A stretch of 64,000 nucleotides of DNA, taken from positions 84,295 through 148,294 of the forward strand of contig JAFVYV010000011.1 of assembly GCA_017508485.1 (NCBI GenBank), read 5' to 3'. Positions 54,447 to 63,220 of this stretch are shown here, piece after piece. Position 1 is the first letter of the stretch. Each line of letters begins with the position of its first letter. Position numbers and translations under genes: made by a program. The notes beneath the pieces were generated by a model. It was not told the origin of the DNA, ran no database searches, and saw only the letters and a program-made list of their open reading frames with translations. This DNA is from Clostridia bacterium. GTDB lineage: Bacteria > Bacillota > Clostridia > Christensenellales > Borkfalkiaceae.

Positions 54447-55150
54447 TCTAAAAACTCGTTTTCATCGTAGTAGGAAAGGTGTTTTTGTTGTTTTTTTGGA
54501 ACAAACAGGTAAACTATAACGCCTGCAATCAATATAAAGGTTAAAACCAAAATTATAATAGACAGCGTGTTGTTATTTTCATTTTTTATTTCTTCATCTT
54601 GGGGATTACTCACGGGTAAGTCAATAGGCTTTTCGTGAAGTGGGAGAGTGAAAGGTTTTATACTTTCCTCTCTCACAAACCCAAGTTTGCCGTTATATTC
54701 AACAAAATATAAATATTCGCCGTTTATTTGGTTGTAGCCGTAGTAGTTAAGTTTTCTATCTTCAAAAATATATTTTGAAATTTTAGTTAAACTTAAATCT
54801 TCGTAAAGTGGCGCTGTGGAAATAGTTTCAATACTAAAAGAAAGGTAGGGAGAAAAGGTTTCTAAATATTCTTCTTCTACCAAAAATTCGTTCAAAACGA
54901 ACCCTTCTAAACAAGGTGCAAGGCTACTTTCACCAAAACACTCTACCTTTGAAAAAACTTCCCCCTTTTCAATTATTTTTACGTAATAAGAATAGGGCAG
55001 AAAAAATAAAGGGGTGCTTTCTAAAGTGGTTTTGTAAAAGCCAACTTCTTTATCTAAAATTCTTGCGTACTTATATGAAGACGCAACCGTTTTTTCAAAA
55101 GGAATTAGCATAAAACAAACTATAAAAATTAACACAAAAAACTTTTTCAT
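54443..55150 (-). CDS. Exported protein with SH3-like region and C-terminal membrane anchor
   Basis: The ATG at 55150 gives a clean signal peptide (MKKFFVLIFIVCFMLIPFEKTVASS); longer upstream frames would run into the terminase gene. The 235-residue product has two beta-rich SH3-like stretches (KEVGFYKTTLESTPLFFLPYSYYVKII and APLYEDLSLTKISKYIFEDRKLNYYG), a short Pro/Asn-rich linker, one transmembrane helix near residue 195-217 and a basic cytoplasmic tail. The layout copies the C-terminal third of the 51101-53611 protein. It is convergent with the 53970 gene (4-base overlap). The function is unknown. Confidence 0.7.
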   Translation of the reverse strand: MKKFFVLIFIVCFMLIPFEKTVASSYKYARILDKEVGFYKTTLESTPLFFLPYSYYVKIIEKGEVFSKVECFGESSLAPCLEGFVLNEFLVEEEYLETFSPYLSFSIETISTAPLYEDLSLTKISKYIFEDRKLNYYGYNQINGEYLYFVEYNGKLGFVREESIKPFTLPLHEKPIDLPVSNPQDEEIKNENNNTLSIIILVLTFILIAGVIVYLFVPKKQQKHLSYYDENEFLD

Positions 55151-55235
55151 AATCGTAAGAAAAATTTTATATGTAAAAGGTTTAAGAAAAAGCGTAAAAA
55201 TAGGAAAATAACAACTTTTTTTGTCAAAAACAAAG

Positions 55236-56657
55236 ATGAGAGAAATTATTGAAAGAATTAAAGAAATTGAATTAGAACAGTTAAGAAGAAAAAAAGACAA
55301 TTTATCTAGTTACAACACGGGCAAAAAAATACATAAAAAGCAGGTTGCCTTCCATAAATGCAAAAAGAAAAATCGTTGGGTTTTTGGTGGAAACCGTAGT
55401 GGCAAAACGGAGTGTGGCGCAGTTGAATGTATTTATTTTGCAAGGGGAATTCACCCTTACAGGGAAAATAAAGACAACGTTTTTGGTTGGGTAGTTTCCC
55501 TTTCAACACAAGTTCAGCGTGACGTTGCTCAAGCAAAAATACTGCACTATTTAAGAGAAGACTGGATTGAAGATATAACAATGTTATCAGGTAAAAAAGA
55601 TTCTCCAAAATACGGCGTTATTGACCAAATAAAAATTAAAAACGTTTTTGGTGGCACTTCGGTCATTGGTTTTAAGTCTTGCGACCAAGGTAGGGAAAAG
55701 TTTCAAGGTAGTTCGCTTGACTTTGTGTGGTTTGATGAAGAACCACCAAAAGATATTTACGAAGAGTGCAAAATGCGTGTTTTAGACAAAAACGGAGATA
55801 TCTTCGGCACGATGACACCCTTAAAAGGGTTAACCTTTATCTATGATGAAATTTACTTAAATTCCTTTAACTCAAAAAAGGTATGGTATGAGTTTATGGA
55901 GTGGGCAGACAACCCCTTTTTAAGCAAAAAAGAAGTTAAAGAGTTAACAAACAGTCTTTCAGAAGACCAGTTAGAATCTCGTAGGTACGGCAAGTTTAGA
56001 AGTGGCACGGGGCTTGTTTACCCAGAGTTTGATGAAAACTTGCACGTGATAGACCCTTTTAATATTCCAAACGACTGGCAAGATATTATATCTATTGACC
56101 CTGGCTTAAACAATCCACTTTCAGCGCATTGGTACGCAGTTGACTTTGACTCTAACGTGTACGTGGTTGCAGAGCATTTTGAAGGGGGAAAAGATATAGA
56201 ATACCACTCTAAAAAGATAAAAGAAATAAGCAAAAAACTTAATTGGAAAAGTGATAGTAAAGGTCGCCTTTACGCTTTAATTGACTCTGCTGCAAACCAA
56301 AAAACACTTGCAGGAGTTAAAAGCGTTACGGAGACCTTTTTAGATTACGGCATACTGGTAAATCCTAACGTAAACAAAAATATGTTTAGTGGAATTGAAA
56401 GGGTAAAATCTTACCTAAAAAAAGATAACGGCAGACCAAATATTTTTATTTTTAGAAACTGCGTTAACCTAATACGAGAACTTAAAAGTTATTGGTGGGG
56501 TGAAAATGATACGCCTAAAAAATACGACGACCACGCGCTAGACGAACTTAGATATTACCTTATGAGTAAGCCGGAAAACCACCAAAAAGCACCGCCAAAA
56601 ACAAGAATACAAAAGGATAAAGAAAGGCTATTTAGAAAAATTCAAAATGAACGATAA
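55236..56657 (+). CDS. Phage terminase large subunit
   Basis: TerL is the ATPase-nuclease motor that packages DNA into capsids. From the ATG at 55236 it has 473 residues; an in-frame TTG lies 15 bases upstream, and neither start has a clear ribosome binding site. The ATPase has Walker A FGGNRSGKTECGA (about 48-60) and Walker B LDFVWFDEEPP. The nuclease half has IISIDPGLNNPLSAHWYAV, LIDSAANQKT and YDDHALDELRYYLMSKP with the acidic metal ligands, so both activities look intact. It overlaps the next gene by 11 bases and opens the capsid cluster. Confidence 0.93.
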   Translation: MREIIERIKEIELEQLRRKKDNLSSYNTGKKIHKKQVAFHKCKKKNRWVFGGNRSGKTECGAVECIYFARGIHPYRENKDNVFGWVVSLSTQVQRDVAQAKILHYLREDWIEDITMLSGKKDSPKYGVIDQIKIKNVFGGTSVIGFKSCDQGREKFQGSSLDFVWFDEEPPKDIYEECKMRVLDKNGDIFGTMTPLKGLTFIYDEIYLNSFNSKKVWYEFMEWADNPFLSKKEVKELTNSLSEDQLESRRYGKFRSGTGLVYPEFDENLHVIDPFNIPNDWQDIISIDPGLNNPLSAHWYAVDFDSNVYVVAEHFEGGKDIEYHSKKIKEISKKLNWKSDSKGRLYALIDSAANQKTLAGVKSVTETFLDYGILVNPNVNKNMFSGIERVKSYLKKDNGRPNIFIFRNCVNLIRELKSYWWGENDTPKKYDDHALDELRYYLMSKPENHQKAPPKTRIQKDKERLFRKIQNER

Positions 56658-56919
56658 AAAGTTAAAAGATGCTCTTTATAAAAAAGCCGTAGGGTTTGAA
56701 ACGGAAGAAGTCACGGAAGAATATCAGGAAAAGGAAGGGGATATTGCTCTTATAAAAAGAAAGGTGACTAAAAAAACCGTTCCACCCGATATAACCGCCC
56801 TAAAAATGATTATGGAAGAAGAAAAGGGGGTAAGAAGTATGACTGATGAAGAGTTAGAAAAGGAAAAACAAAGATTACTTTTGTTATTAAAAAAAGGAGA
56901 AGATGATGAAAGAGTTTAA
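56647..56919 (+). CDS. Small terminase-like C-terminal fragment protein
   Basis: A 90-residue charged protein. LKDALYKKAVGFETEEVTEEY followed by IKRKVTKKTVPPDITALKMIM matches the C-terminal oligomer and portal-binding part of phage small terminases, but the usual N-terminal DNA-binding helix-turn-helix is missing. It lies after the large subunit rather than before it. Overlaps with both neighbours suggest tight coupling. It may be a reduced TerS or an unrelated coiled protein. Confidence 0.5.
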   Translation: MNDKKLKDALYKKAVGFETEEVTEEYQEKEGDIALIKRKVTKKTVPPDITALKMIMEEEKGVRSMTDEELEKEKQRLLLLLKKGEDDERV

Positions 56920-58696
56920 GGAAAAAATTGTAGAAGAAGTTGTAAACGACTTTATTAAACGAAGGGAAGAAAGGTTAAAACTTGAAAAACAATGGGAACT
57001 AAACCTAAAGTTTTTAGAAGGCGAGCAATATTATTCCCTTTTATCTAATGGAAGTATTATTGAAAAAGAAAAGAATTTTAGTTATGAAAAAAGGGAAGTT
57101 TACAACCATATTTTACCAATAATTGAAAGAAGACTTGCTAAATTTTCACAAATAAAACCGTTGTTTTCCGTTAGACCGACTAACGATGAAGAAAGGGAAA
57201 TTAACAACGCAAAAATTGCTGAAAAGGTGCTTTCTTCTACCTTTAACAAGTTAGAAGTAGAAAAGTCTGTACTACAAGCAACAAAGTGGAGTGAAACTTT
57301 AGGCACGGCTTTTTATAAAGTTATATGGCAACATAATAGTGGCAAGGAAATAGGCAAAACGGAAGACAAAAAGATTTTTGAAGGGGAAGTTAAAATTAGC
57401 GTAATCTCTCCTTTTGAAATTTTCCCCGATAGCCTATTTCATCAAGAAATTGAAGATTGTACTAGTTTAATCCACGCAAAGGCTATGCCTATTTTTGAAG
57501 TGGAAAAACTTTTTGGCAAAAAACTAAAGAAAATAGTAACCCGTTTTGATGAAGAAGAAGGGTTTATTACCGTAATAGAAAAGTATGAAAGACCAACTGA
57601 AAACTACCCTTTAGGTAGGCTTATAACAGTTGCAGGTGACGAACTTTTATTTTACGGCGACCTACCTTATGAAAACGGTGATGAAGGGCAAAGGGTTTTT
57701 CCTTTCGTTAAGCAAACGGCAGGGATAATACCGGGTAATTTTTTTGGCACTTCTATCATTGAAAGGTTAATTCCAGTTCAACGCGCTTTTAACGCAATAA
57801 AAAACAGAAAGCACGAATTTTTGAACAGGTTATCTTCAGGAATAATGACGGTAGAAGACGGTGCAATTGACACAGACGACTTAGAAACGGAAGGACTTAT
57901 GCCTGGCAAGGTTATCGTTTATAGACAAGGTATGAACGCACCAAGTATGTTAAAAGAAGAACCTATTCCAACCGAATTTTCTTTAGAAGAAGAAAGGCTT
58001 TTAACGGAATTCGTTTCAATTAGTGGCATAAACGACGTTATGAACAGCGTGTTAAGTCCTAAGGTAACAAGCGCAACTGCGTTAGAAGTTTTAGCAAGAC
58101 AGGAAAACGAAAAACTTCTTTTAGAAGCGGAAAATATAAGAAACTGTTGTTTAATTTTAGCAAAAATGGTTTTAAGACTTTATAGGCAATTTATTAAAGG
58201 CGTAAGGATTATGAAGGAAGTTGAAACTGATGCAGAAAACAAAATATTTTACGTTGATAAAAGCGTTATGCAAAGCGACGACGTTTATATTGATAGCGAA
58301 AATGAAATGTTGTTTACGCAAAGCCAAAAAAAGGAAATGCTTTTTAAACTTTACGAAAGTGGACTTTTAACAAACGGCAACGGTGTTTTAAGTACGGTGG
58401 TTAAAGAAAAAATGCTAAAACTTTTAGGGTATAAAAACCTATCAAGTGAAAATAGCGTTATTTCCCTTCACGAACAAAAAGCAGATGCTGAAAACAAAAA
58501 AATAGCAAAAGAAAAAATAGAAGTAGACTTAATTGATAATGACGAAATACACCTAACCGAACATACTAAATATATTTTATGTGAGTATGAAAACTTAACT
58601 AAAGAACAAAAGGAAAGGGTATTTTATCATATACAAAAGCACAAAGAAAATCAAAAAAAGGAGAACGAATATGCAAGAACCCGAAAAGAAAATTAA
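56906..58696 (+). CDS. Phage portal protein (P22-like)
   Basis: The portal forms the dodecameric DNA channel at one capsid vertex. ATG at 56906 is favoured over 56903 by the spacing to AGGAG (56895-56899). The 596-residue length and features fit P22-type portals: NHILPIIERRLAKFSQIKPLFSVRP near residue 70, LIPVQRAFNAIKNRKHEFLNRLSSG near 290, and ISGINDVMNSVLSPKVTSATALEVLARQENEKL near 370. The C-terminus is highly charged. It overlaps the scaffold gene by 26 bases. Confidence 0.88.
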   Translation: MKEFKEKIVEEVVNDFIKRREERLKLEKQWELNLKFLEGEQYYSLLSNGSIIEKEKNFSYEKREVYNHILPIIERRLAKFSQIKPLFSVRPTNDEEREINNAKIAEKVLSSTFNKLEVEKSVLQATKWSETLGTAFYKVIWQHNSGKEIGKTEDKKIFEGEVKISVISPFEIFPDSLFHQEIEDCTSLIHAKAMPIFEVEKLFGKKLKKIVTRFDEEEGFITVIEKYERPTENYPLGRLITVAGDELLFYGDLPYENGDEGQRVFPFVKQTAGIIPGNFFGTSIIERLIPVQRAFNAIKNRKHEFLNRLSSGIMTVEDGAIDTDDLETEGLMPGKVIVYRQGMNAPSMLKEEPIPTEFSLEEERLLTEFVSISGINDVMNSVLSPKVTSATALEVLARQENEKLLLEAENIRNCCLILAKMVLRLYRQFIKGVRIMKEVETDAENKIFYVDKSVMQSDDVYIDSENEMLFTQSQKKEMLFKLYESGLLTNGNGVLSTVVKEKMLKLLGYKNLSSENSVISLHEQKADAENKKIAKEKIEVDLIDNDEIHLTEHTKYILCEYENLTKEQKERVFYHIQKHKENQKKENEYARTRKEN

Positions 58697-59045
58697 CGAT
58701 ACTACTGAAGTAGTAGAATTAGAAGAAGGCAAATTAGGAAAATTCAAAGACGTAAACGCCCTTTTAGACGCGTACAATTCTTTACAGTCTGAATTTACCA
58801 AACGCTGTCAGAAGATTAAAGAGTTAGAAGCGACTACTACCGAACTAAACAAGGTGGTAGAAGAATCTTTGAGCCAAGAAAAAAGAGATGAAATTATTAA
58901 AGATTACCTAAAAGAAATTTTATCTCTTTCACAAAAAAGCGTGGTTATGGACGGCTCTGGCGTTACCGTGAAAACGCCTATGAACCGACCAAAAACTATT
59001 GCAGAAGCCGGTGAACTTACTAAAAGTTTTATGGCAAAAGAATAA
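58671..59045 (+). CDS. Phage scaffolding-like protein
   Basis: A short (124-residue) acidic helical protein with GKFKDVNALLDAYNSLQSEFTKRCQKIKELE, a motif repeated in many phage scaffold proteins, and a disordered C-terminus. Its place between portal and major capsid protein is the standard one. It is shorter than most phage scaffolds. AAGGAG lies upstream. Confidence 0.78.
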   Translation: MQEPEKKINDTTEVVELEEGKLGKFKDVNALLDAYNSLQSEFTKRCQKIKELEATTTELNKVVEESLSQEKRDEIIKDYLKEILSLSQKSVVMDGSGVTVKTPMNRPKTIAEAGELTKSFMAKE

Positions 59046-59069
59046 TTTTTTTATAAATAAGGAGAAGAT

Positions 59070-60239
59070 ATGGCAGTAACATTAACAAACGCAGATAAAG
59101 CGTTAAAATCATTTTATTTAGACGTTGCTAAAGAGCAACTAGACCAAAACACAAACCCATTTTTAGCAGAAATTAAAAAGACTACTGAAGATGTTTGGGG
59201 TAAGGAAATTAGAAAACTTGCAATTTACGGTGTAAACGGTGGTATCGGCGCAGGTACTGAAACCGGCGACCTACCTGAAGCAACCGGCAACAATTACGAA
59301 AACTTTGTATTAAGTTTAAAAAACCTTTACGGCACTATTGAAATTTCAGACAAGGCCGTAAGGGCGTCTGAAAACAACAGCGGGGCTTTTGTAAACCTAT
59401 TAAACGCTGAAATGGACGGCTTAATTAAAGCGTCAACTTTCAACTTTGGCAGAATGCTTTTTGGTGATGGAAGTGGCGTTTTAGCAACCGTTTCAAAGGT
59501 GGAAAATGGCGTTATCACTTTAGATAGCGTAAAAAATATCGTAGAAGGTATGGTTGTTGATTTTAGAGATGCTTTTGGTAATTTAATTGAAAGCGCAAAG
59601 CAAAGAAAGGTGCTATCAGTTGACAGAAAGAACAAAACTATTGCCGTTGGTGGCGTAAGCGTAGCAGATGAAGTTGTAGGCGCAACCGTTTGTATTCAAG
59701 GCTCTTACCAAAACGAACTAACAGGCTTAAAGGCAATTTTTGATAAAGAAGGTTCACTTTACGGTTTAGATAGAAAGTCACACACTTGGCTTGCCCCTTA
59801 TATTAAGGAAGAACAAGGCGAAATTACTGAAAAGGCTATTCAAACTGCACTTGACACTATTGAAGAACAAAGTGGCTCACAAGTAAACTTTATTATTTGT
59901 TCACTTGGCGTTAGAAGAGCATTACAAGAAATTTTTTCAAAATCAAACACAAGAACGGATACTATGAATTTAGCAGGTGGCTACAAGGCTATTAGTTATA
60001 ACGGTATTCCTATTATCGCCGACAGATTTTGCCCTGAAGGAACAATGTATTTACTAAATACTGAAGACTTTGCCCTTCATCAACTTTGCGACTGGCAATG
60101 GCTTGAAGGGGAAGACGGCAAAGTTCTTTCACAAATTCCAGGCAAACCAATTTACACGGCAACTTTAGTAAAATACGCAGACCTACTTTGCAGTAAGCCT
60201 TGCGGACAAGGTATGATTACAGGCATTACGGAAGGTTAA
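59070..60239 (+). CDS. Phage major capsid protein
   Basis: The 389-residue protein has the features of an HK97-fold coat protein: an N-terminal helix (ADKALKSFYLDVAKEQLDQNTNPFLAEIKKTTEDVWGKEI), a G-loop region GAGTETGDLPEATGNNYENFVLSLKNLYGTIEIS, and a C-terminal P/A-domain block VNFIICSLGVRRALQEIF ... YNGIPIIADRFCPEGTMYLLNTEDFALHQ, typical of coat proteins from tailed phages. There is no sign of an attached protease. It is in line with the scaffold and adaptor genes and has a good AAGGAGAAG. Confidence 0.92.
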   Translation: MAVTLTNADKALKSFYLDVAKEQLDQNTNPFLAEIKKTTEDVWGKEIRKLAIYGVNGGIGAGTETGDLPEATGNNYENFVLSLKNLYGTIEISDKAVRASENNSGAFVNLLNAEMDGLIKASTFNFGRMLFGDGSGVLATVSKVENGVITLDSVKNIVEGMVVDFRDAFGNLIESAKQRKVLSVDRKNKTIAVGGVSVADEVVGATVCIQGSYQNELTGLKAIFDKEGSLYGLDRKSHTWLAPYIKEEQGEITEKAIQTALDTIEEQSGSQVNFIICSLGVRRALQEIFSKSNTRTDTMNLAGGYKAISYNGIPIIADRFCPEGTMYLLNTEDFALHQLCDWQWLEGEDGKVLSQIPGKPIYTATLVKYADLLCSKPCGQGMITGITEG

Positions 60240-60244
60240 TAGAT

Positions 60245-60811
60245 ATGAAACTAAAAGAGATAATTAAAAGCACAGCCATTTTACTTGGTAGAGAAGACGT
60301 TATTTCTTTTATTGAAAACGGTTATGCAGAAAACGTAGAAATAACCAAAAAAGACCTTTTAAGTTTTGTTTGGTCGGCTAACTTCGTAATCAACGAATTA
60401 ACGACCTATTTGCCTATTGAAAGGTGGGAAAGAAGAGTGGTTATCGAAGGGAAAATTCCCTTCGATACACTTAATCACCGTATTTTTAAGATAAAAGAAA
60501 TTTTAGATTTAGACGGAAACAAAGTGGACTATAAAGCCTTTTCAGATTACGTTAAAATTAAAAACGGAACTTACGACTTTTTCTACTACTGTGTTCCTAC
60601 TAACGTTTCTTTAGAAGATGAAATTATTTATACTGAAACGGAAGTGCCTGAAAGAATTTTCGTGTACGGCATAGCAAGAGAAATGTGTATGATAGAAGGT
60701 CGCTTTGACGAAGCAGAAAGGTGGCAAAAAAAGTTTGAAAAGGGTGTTTTAGACAGCATAAAACCAAACAGACTAAAAAACGTTGTTATTAAAGAGAGGG
60801 CGTTTTACTAA
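60245..60811 (+). CDS. Head-tail adaptor-like phage protein
   Basis: The 188-residue protein lies where P22-like phages encode the gp4-type head completion or connector protein. It is helical at both ends (LKEIIKSTAILLGREDVISFIE and FDEAERWQKKFEKGVLDSI) with a central beta part (WERRVVIEGKIPFDTLNHRIFKIKEILDLDG). This resembles tail adaptor proteins of HK97-like heads. The assignment is by position and shape. The next gene overlaps by one base (TAATG). Confidence 0.5.
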   Translation: MKLKEIIKSTAILLGREDVISFIENGYAENVEITKKDLLSFVWSANFVINELTTYLPIERWERRVVIEGKIPFDTLNHRIFKIKEILDLDGNKVDYKAFSDYVKIKNGTYDFFYYCVPTNVSLEDEIIYTETEVPERIFVYGIAREMCMIEGRFDEAERWQKKFEKGVLDSIKPNRLKNVVIKERAFY

Positions 60812-61686
60812 TGGCTACAAGGAACGAAAAATCAAAAAGCGTAAACCTATCTTTTATTGATATTTTAGACCACGCTTTTAACTTTAAGGTAAAAGAAAAT
60901 TTAGAAGTTATAAATCCTTTATCTATTGAAGTAGAAAGGGTAGAAGACAAGGTCGTTTATAACGGAACAACTTTTACTATTAAAGATAACCAAATTTTAT
61001 TTACCTTTTTAAGTGGGGAAAGTGGTAGCATAAATATAGATAGCGCTTGTGGGAAAGTATTAAAAATAGCCTATTACAATAGTGCTATTTATATCTTTTG
61101 CGAAAGGGTTATTTTGCGCCTAATTCCAGCAGGAAACCCTTTAGATTTTAGGCTAGAAAAGTTAGACCTTTTAGTAGAAAATATAGTTAAAGATAGCATT
61201 TTAGTAGTTGGCGATAGAATAGTTTTCGTAAGCAACAATACTCTTTTTGAATTAGTTAAAGACAGGCTTTATTTAGTAAACACCGTTTATGATGGTAAAC
61301 TTGACTTTTCTTTAGGAGTTGCCAAAGAAAACGGTGGATACGAATACTTTTTTTCTTCTAAGGTTTTTAATAAAAACGGGGTTAGATTAAACTATAATCC
61401 CTTAACTAAAACAACCTGTTTACTTAATGATGAAACCCCTTATTTTGTTAGTAAACCACTAACTTTTAATAGTGATGCAGTAAAAAATATTGAGCAGATA
61501 AGTTTTTATATAGACGGGGAAGTTTTGATGGTGTTATCTACCGACACCACCGTTAAAAGGTACAACCTAAAACCTGGCGAAAAGGTTATTAAACCTTATC
61601 TAAAATGCAGGGCTTTTAAGGTGGAATTTTTACTTAAAAGTGGCAAAAAAATAGAAAACTTAAAGGTAAAATACTCTAAGTTATAA
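60811..61686 (+). CDS. Beta-rich phage-cluster protein (possible gp10-like head closure protein)
   Basis: The 291-residue protein is made of short hydrophobic beta strands in repeated pairs, for example VLKIAYYNSAIYIFCERVILRLI, ILVVGDRIVFVSNNTLFELV and VLMVLSTDTTVKRYN, which look like beta-propeller blades. P22 gp10, the DNA stabilisation protein, is a propeller encoded after gp4, so it may be the equivalent. No direct motif match is seen. It is coupled to the gene before it. Confidence 0.4.
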   Translation: MATRNEKSKSVNLSFIDILDHAFNFKVKENLEVINPLSIEVERVEDKVVYNGTTFTIKDNQILFTFLSGESGSINIDSACGKVLKIAYYNSAIYIFCERVILRLIPAGNPLDFRLEKLDLLVENIVKDSILVVGDRIVFVSNNTLFELVKDRLYLVNTVYDGKLDFSLGVAKENGGYEYFFSSKVFNKNGVRLNYNPLTKTTCLLNDETPYFVSKPLTFNSDAVKNIEQISFYIDGEVLMVLSTDTTVKRYNLKPGEKVIKPYLKCRAFKVEFLLKSGKKIENLKVKYSKL

Positions 61687-61696
61687 GGAGATAGAT

Positions 61697-62590
61697 ATGG
61701 TATTTGACACACCAAAAACAAAGCAAGAACTAAAAGAAGTGCTAAAAGAAATTTACGACCACTACGTTAACCCAAAAGACCAGTTTGAAGAAGTTGAGTT
61801 AGAAGATTTAACTTTAGAAAAACTTGAGCCTACTATCGTTAGTGAAGAAGAACTTGAAAGTTTAGCAACCGACTATTTAGCCCTTTCACATCAACAAGAA
61901 ATTGAAGAAAAGAGATTAAAGTTATCTTCTTCAATTTCTGCGCTTAATAGCGAAAAGCAAACTTTAACTAAAGAAGTAGAAAAATTAAAAGAAGAGTTAA
62001 TTAAAAGGTACGAACTATTAAAAGAAAGCGTTACGGAAAAAGCAATAAAACAAGGCATTATAAACTCCACTTTAGTAGTAAATAAACTAGCCGATATAGA
62101 AAAAGAAAAGGCAAATAAGTTAGCCGATATTGAGTTTGAGTATGCTGTAAAAATTTCTTCAATAGATGAAAAAATAACTGCGTTAACTTTAGAACTAACT
62201 GAAGTAGAAGAAAGTTTTACCCTAAAACATTTTGATGAAATTAAAAAGAAAAAGTTAGAACTAAAAGAAAGTTATGAAGAAAAAGAGTTAGAAGTATTAA
62301 AATACAACAACCAAGTAGAAGAAAGGCTTGTAAAGTACAGAAACAGCCTTAATAAAATAAGGCAAGACCTTTACTTTGAATACTTAAAAATTAAAGCGCA
62401 GGGCCTTTCTGAAGAACAACTTGTTGCAGCAGGATATTATTCTGCCGTAATAAAAGCGTGTAACGCATACTATTACACTCTTTCTCCGCAAGAAGCCTAC
62501 TCAGATTTTTTAGAAGATGAAGATATGCCTATATATTTAGGTCGCTTTTACGCAAATATGATAACCTTATACACTACAAGACTTGCTTAA
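61697..62590 (+). CDS. Coiled-coil protein of the capsid cluster
   Basis: The 297-residue acidic protein is dominated by long coiled coils (about residues 65-230: HQQEIEEKRLKLSSSISALNSEKQTL onward, with repeated KLADIEKEK/KLADIEFEY). The C-terminal 60 residues are a small globular helical part rich in tyrosine (KACNAYYYTLSPQEAYSDFLED). AAGGAG precedes the start. It could be a needle, tape-measure fragment or internal head protein; none can be shown. It is the last gene before the cluster terminator. Confidence 0.55.
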   Translation: MVFDTPKTKQELKEVLKEIYDHYVNPKDQFEEVELEDLTLEKLEPTIVSEEELESLATDYLALSHQQEIEEKRLKLSSSISALNSEKQTLTKEVEKLKEELIKRYELLKESVTEKAIKQGIINSTLVVNKLADIEKEKANKLADIEFEYAVKISSIDEKITALTLELTEVEESFTLKHFDEIKKKKLELKESYEEKELEVLKYNNQVEERLVKYRNSLNKIRQDLYFEYLKIKAQGLSEEQLVAAGYYSAVIKACNAYYYTLSPQEAYSDFLEDEDMPIYLGRFYANMITLYTTRLA

Positions 62591-62605
62591 AAAAATAATT
62601 ATGAA

Positions 62606-62640
62606 AAACAAACTAGTATTTTTTACTAGTTTGTTTTGCT
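62606..62640 (+). terminator. Terminator closing the capsid operon
   Basis: ACAAACTAGTA / TACTAGTTTGT forms an 11-base stem with a T loop, then TTTGCTTTT. It separates the capsid genes from the toxin-like gene. Confidence 0.9.
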
Positions 62641-62662
62641 TTTATAGAAAGGATATGTTAAA

Positions 62663-63211
62663 ATGAAAAAGTTAGGAGAAATAACAAAAAAAATATTAGA
62701 ATTTTTTTTATCGTTAAAAGATGATGATTGGGTTGAGTGGAAGGCTACGGCTAATGATTGGCAAGATAATTGTGATAAATTTCACGAGTGCTATTTTATT
62801 GTGAAACAAATGCCTAAGTATCCACAACACTCAAATTGTAGATGTTTACTTAAAAAAATTTCAAAACCAGTTCCAAATATTACGGCAAACGCAACTTGTG
62901 ATTTTCAAAAATTTGCAGGGTATGTTTTTAGCGATAAGTATAGAGATGGAAAAAAGGAAATATTTGAAAGTTGGGGATATACTATAGAAGATAGCGCATA
63001 TTTACAGAAACTTTATACTGCTCAAGCAATAGAAAAATATTGTAATGGTGAGTATGAATATGTGGGGACAAATAATTATTCCGCTAAAATAAGTATTGAA
63101 ATTGTTCTTGAAAATAAAAATGGTAAAAAACAATTGATAAAAACTATATGGAGTGTTGGTAAAAAAGGGGAAATAACACTTATTACTCCATATTCTGGAC
63201 ACAAATATTAG
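62663..63211 (+). CDS. MuF-derived protein with C-terminal DUF6883-like putative toxin domain
   Basis: The 182-residue protein has two parts. Residues 20-65 (WVEWKATANDWQDNCDKFHECYF...PQHSNCRCLLKKI) copy the cysteine motif and H-x-N-C-R-C end of phage MuF/gp7 head morphogenesis proteins; the rest of MuF is missing. Residues 75-182 (FAGYVFSDKYRDGKKEIFESWGYTIEDSAYLQKLY ... KTIWSVGKKGEITLITPYSG) resemble DUF6883, found at the C-termini of polymorphic toxins. Asn and Asp codons are nearly all AAT/GAT here, whereas neighbours use many AAC/GAC, hinting at a different origin. The downstream gene looks like its immunity partner. No ribosome-binding fault; AAAGGA is nine bases upstream. Activity is inferred. 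Confidence 0.7.
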   Translation: MKKLGEITKKILEFFLSLKDDDWVEWKATANDWQDNCDKFHECYFIVKQMPKYPQHSNCRCLLKKISKPVPNITANATCDFQKFAGYVFSDKYRDGKKEIFESWGYTIEDSAYLQKLYTAQAIEKYCNGEYEYVGTNNYSAKISIEIVLENKNGKKQLIKTIWSVGKKGEITLITPYSGHKY

Positions 63212-63220
63212 GAGAATATT

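Noticed and set aside
55151-55300. A longer start (55300) for the minus-strand SH3/anchor protein.
   Set aside because: It would overlap the start of the terminase gene and bury the clear signal peptide that begins at 55150.
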